Assembly (NCBI RefSeq): GCF_031585635.1
Contig: NZ_CP134195.1
Location: forward strand, 3,038,001-3,102,000
Source: Paraburkholderia sp. FT54
GTDB taxonomy: Bacteria > Pseudomonadota > Gammaproteobacteria > Burkholderiales > Burkholderiaceae
Direction of reading: 5' to 3'
Length of the DNA: 64,000 bases
Positions 63,802 through 64,000 of this stretch are shown here, in pieces. The position numbers and the translations under genes are program-made. The notes under the pieces were generated by a model. The model did not search any database and was not told the DNA's origin. It saw nothing but the letters and a program-made list of their open reading frames with translations. The first letter of the stretch is position 1, and every line of letters starts with the position of its first letter.

Positions 63802-64000
63802 TCAGGCCGCCGGCGCGCCGCGGTCGACGCGAGCGGGTGCTGTACGCCAGATCGCATCCAGCACGGGACGCGGATCGTTCCGACGCCGATACAGCGCGAT
63901 GTCGAAGCCGATCTGCCAGTCGGGGCCACCGACGATCGCGAGCTCGCCGCGCCGCACTTCGTCGGCGACGAGCCGCTTCGGCAGCCATGCGAGCCCGAGC
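63802..64000 (-). CDS. LysR family regulator, C-terminal part only
   Basis: The frame running to the right edge ends LGLAWLPKRLVADEVRRGEL, AIVGGPDWQIGFDIALYRRR and a stop at 63802-63804. That is the final part of a LysR effector domain (GLGWGxLPxxLV...G.L... fold end). The rest of the gene lies beyond the window. It may control the MFS/hydrolase pair to its left. Confidence 0.75.
   Translation of the reverse strand, partial: LGLAWLPKRLVADEVRRGELAIVGGPDWQIGFDIALYRRRNDPRPVLDAIWRTAPARVDRGAPAA

Overview
The window reads as accessory DNA from a high-GC beta-proteobacterium, most likely a Burkholderiaceae member (Paraburkholderia, Caballeronia or Burkholderia). Three things point there: the protein styles (IclR and LysR catabolic switches, CaiB/BaiF CoA-transferase, OmpC-type porins, a complete mhp pathway, a cox operon), the codon use, and a load of decayed insertion sequences typical of a second chromosome or megaplasmid. 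Nothing here looks like a core chromosomal block. No rRNA, tRNA or CRISPR array was seen.

Layout. 1-4.5 kb: an iteron-like GAAACC repeat field around an AT-rich core, then a small phage- or satellite-like gene set (a possible terminase small subunit-like or DNA-binding protein, two Cys-rich proteins) and a RelA/SpoT-type HD hydrolase. 4.6-6.8 kb: an IS66 remnant and an IS91-type HUH transposase whose ends carry inverted hairpin repeats. 6.85-12.2 kb: a minus-strand operon of six genes that all encode exported proteins, led by a CsgG-like protein; I recognise no named system. 12.2-15.6 kb: an IS21 fragment, a truncated large serine recombinase and an IS6 remnant. 15.6-24.2 kb: a serine hydrolase, a cupin, a leuC fragment joined to an IS6 transposase, an IclR regulator, a broken porin, and an MFS / CoA-transferase / citryl-CoA-lyase-like operon. 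A shared TTTCGC-N-GCGAAA operator links three promoters there. 25-30 kb: a glutathione S-transferase, a LysR regulator and a divergent leuC-leuD pair. 30.4-39.3 kb: the 3-(3-hydroxyphenyl)propionate (mhp) pathway, order A-B-D-F-E-T-C, with a divergent IclR-type mhpR. 39.4-44.9 kb: decayed PQQ-dehydrogenase and IS110 genes, an intact MltF-like lytic transglycosylase, and a decayed glycine-zipper gene. 45.2-52.4 kb: a cytochrome oxidase operon (subunit II fused to cytochrome c, I, two subunit III-like proteins, IV), a glycine-zipper protein, a DUF2244 protein and a decayed NRAMP transporter. 53.8-61.2 kb: an island with a lone HEPN (Swt1-type) protein, a lipoprotein, a porin fragment, small unknown genes and a graveyard of tyrosine and serine recombinases. 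61.3-64 kb: an aspartoacylase-family hydrolase, an interrupted MFS gene and the end of a LysR gene.

How the parts may work together. The mhp block is a self-contained route from 3-(3-hydroxyphenyl)propionate to pyruvate, acetyl-CoA and succinate or fumarate. The IclR/CoA-transferase/lyase/MFS block plus the leuCD-like pair fits uptake and thioester cleavage of a C5-C6 di- or tricarboxylate (citramalate, citraconate or citrate type); this is inference. The best candidates for undescribed biology are the six-gene exported operon (6851-12215), the solitary HEPN gene (53836-55206) and the iteron field (about 920-1290).
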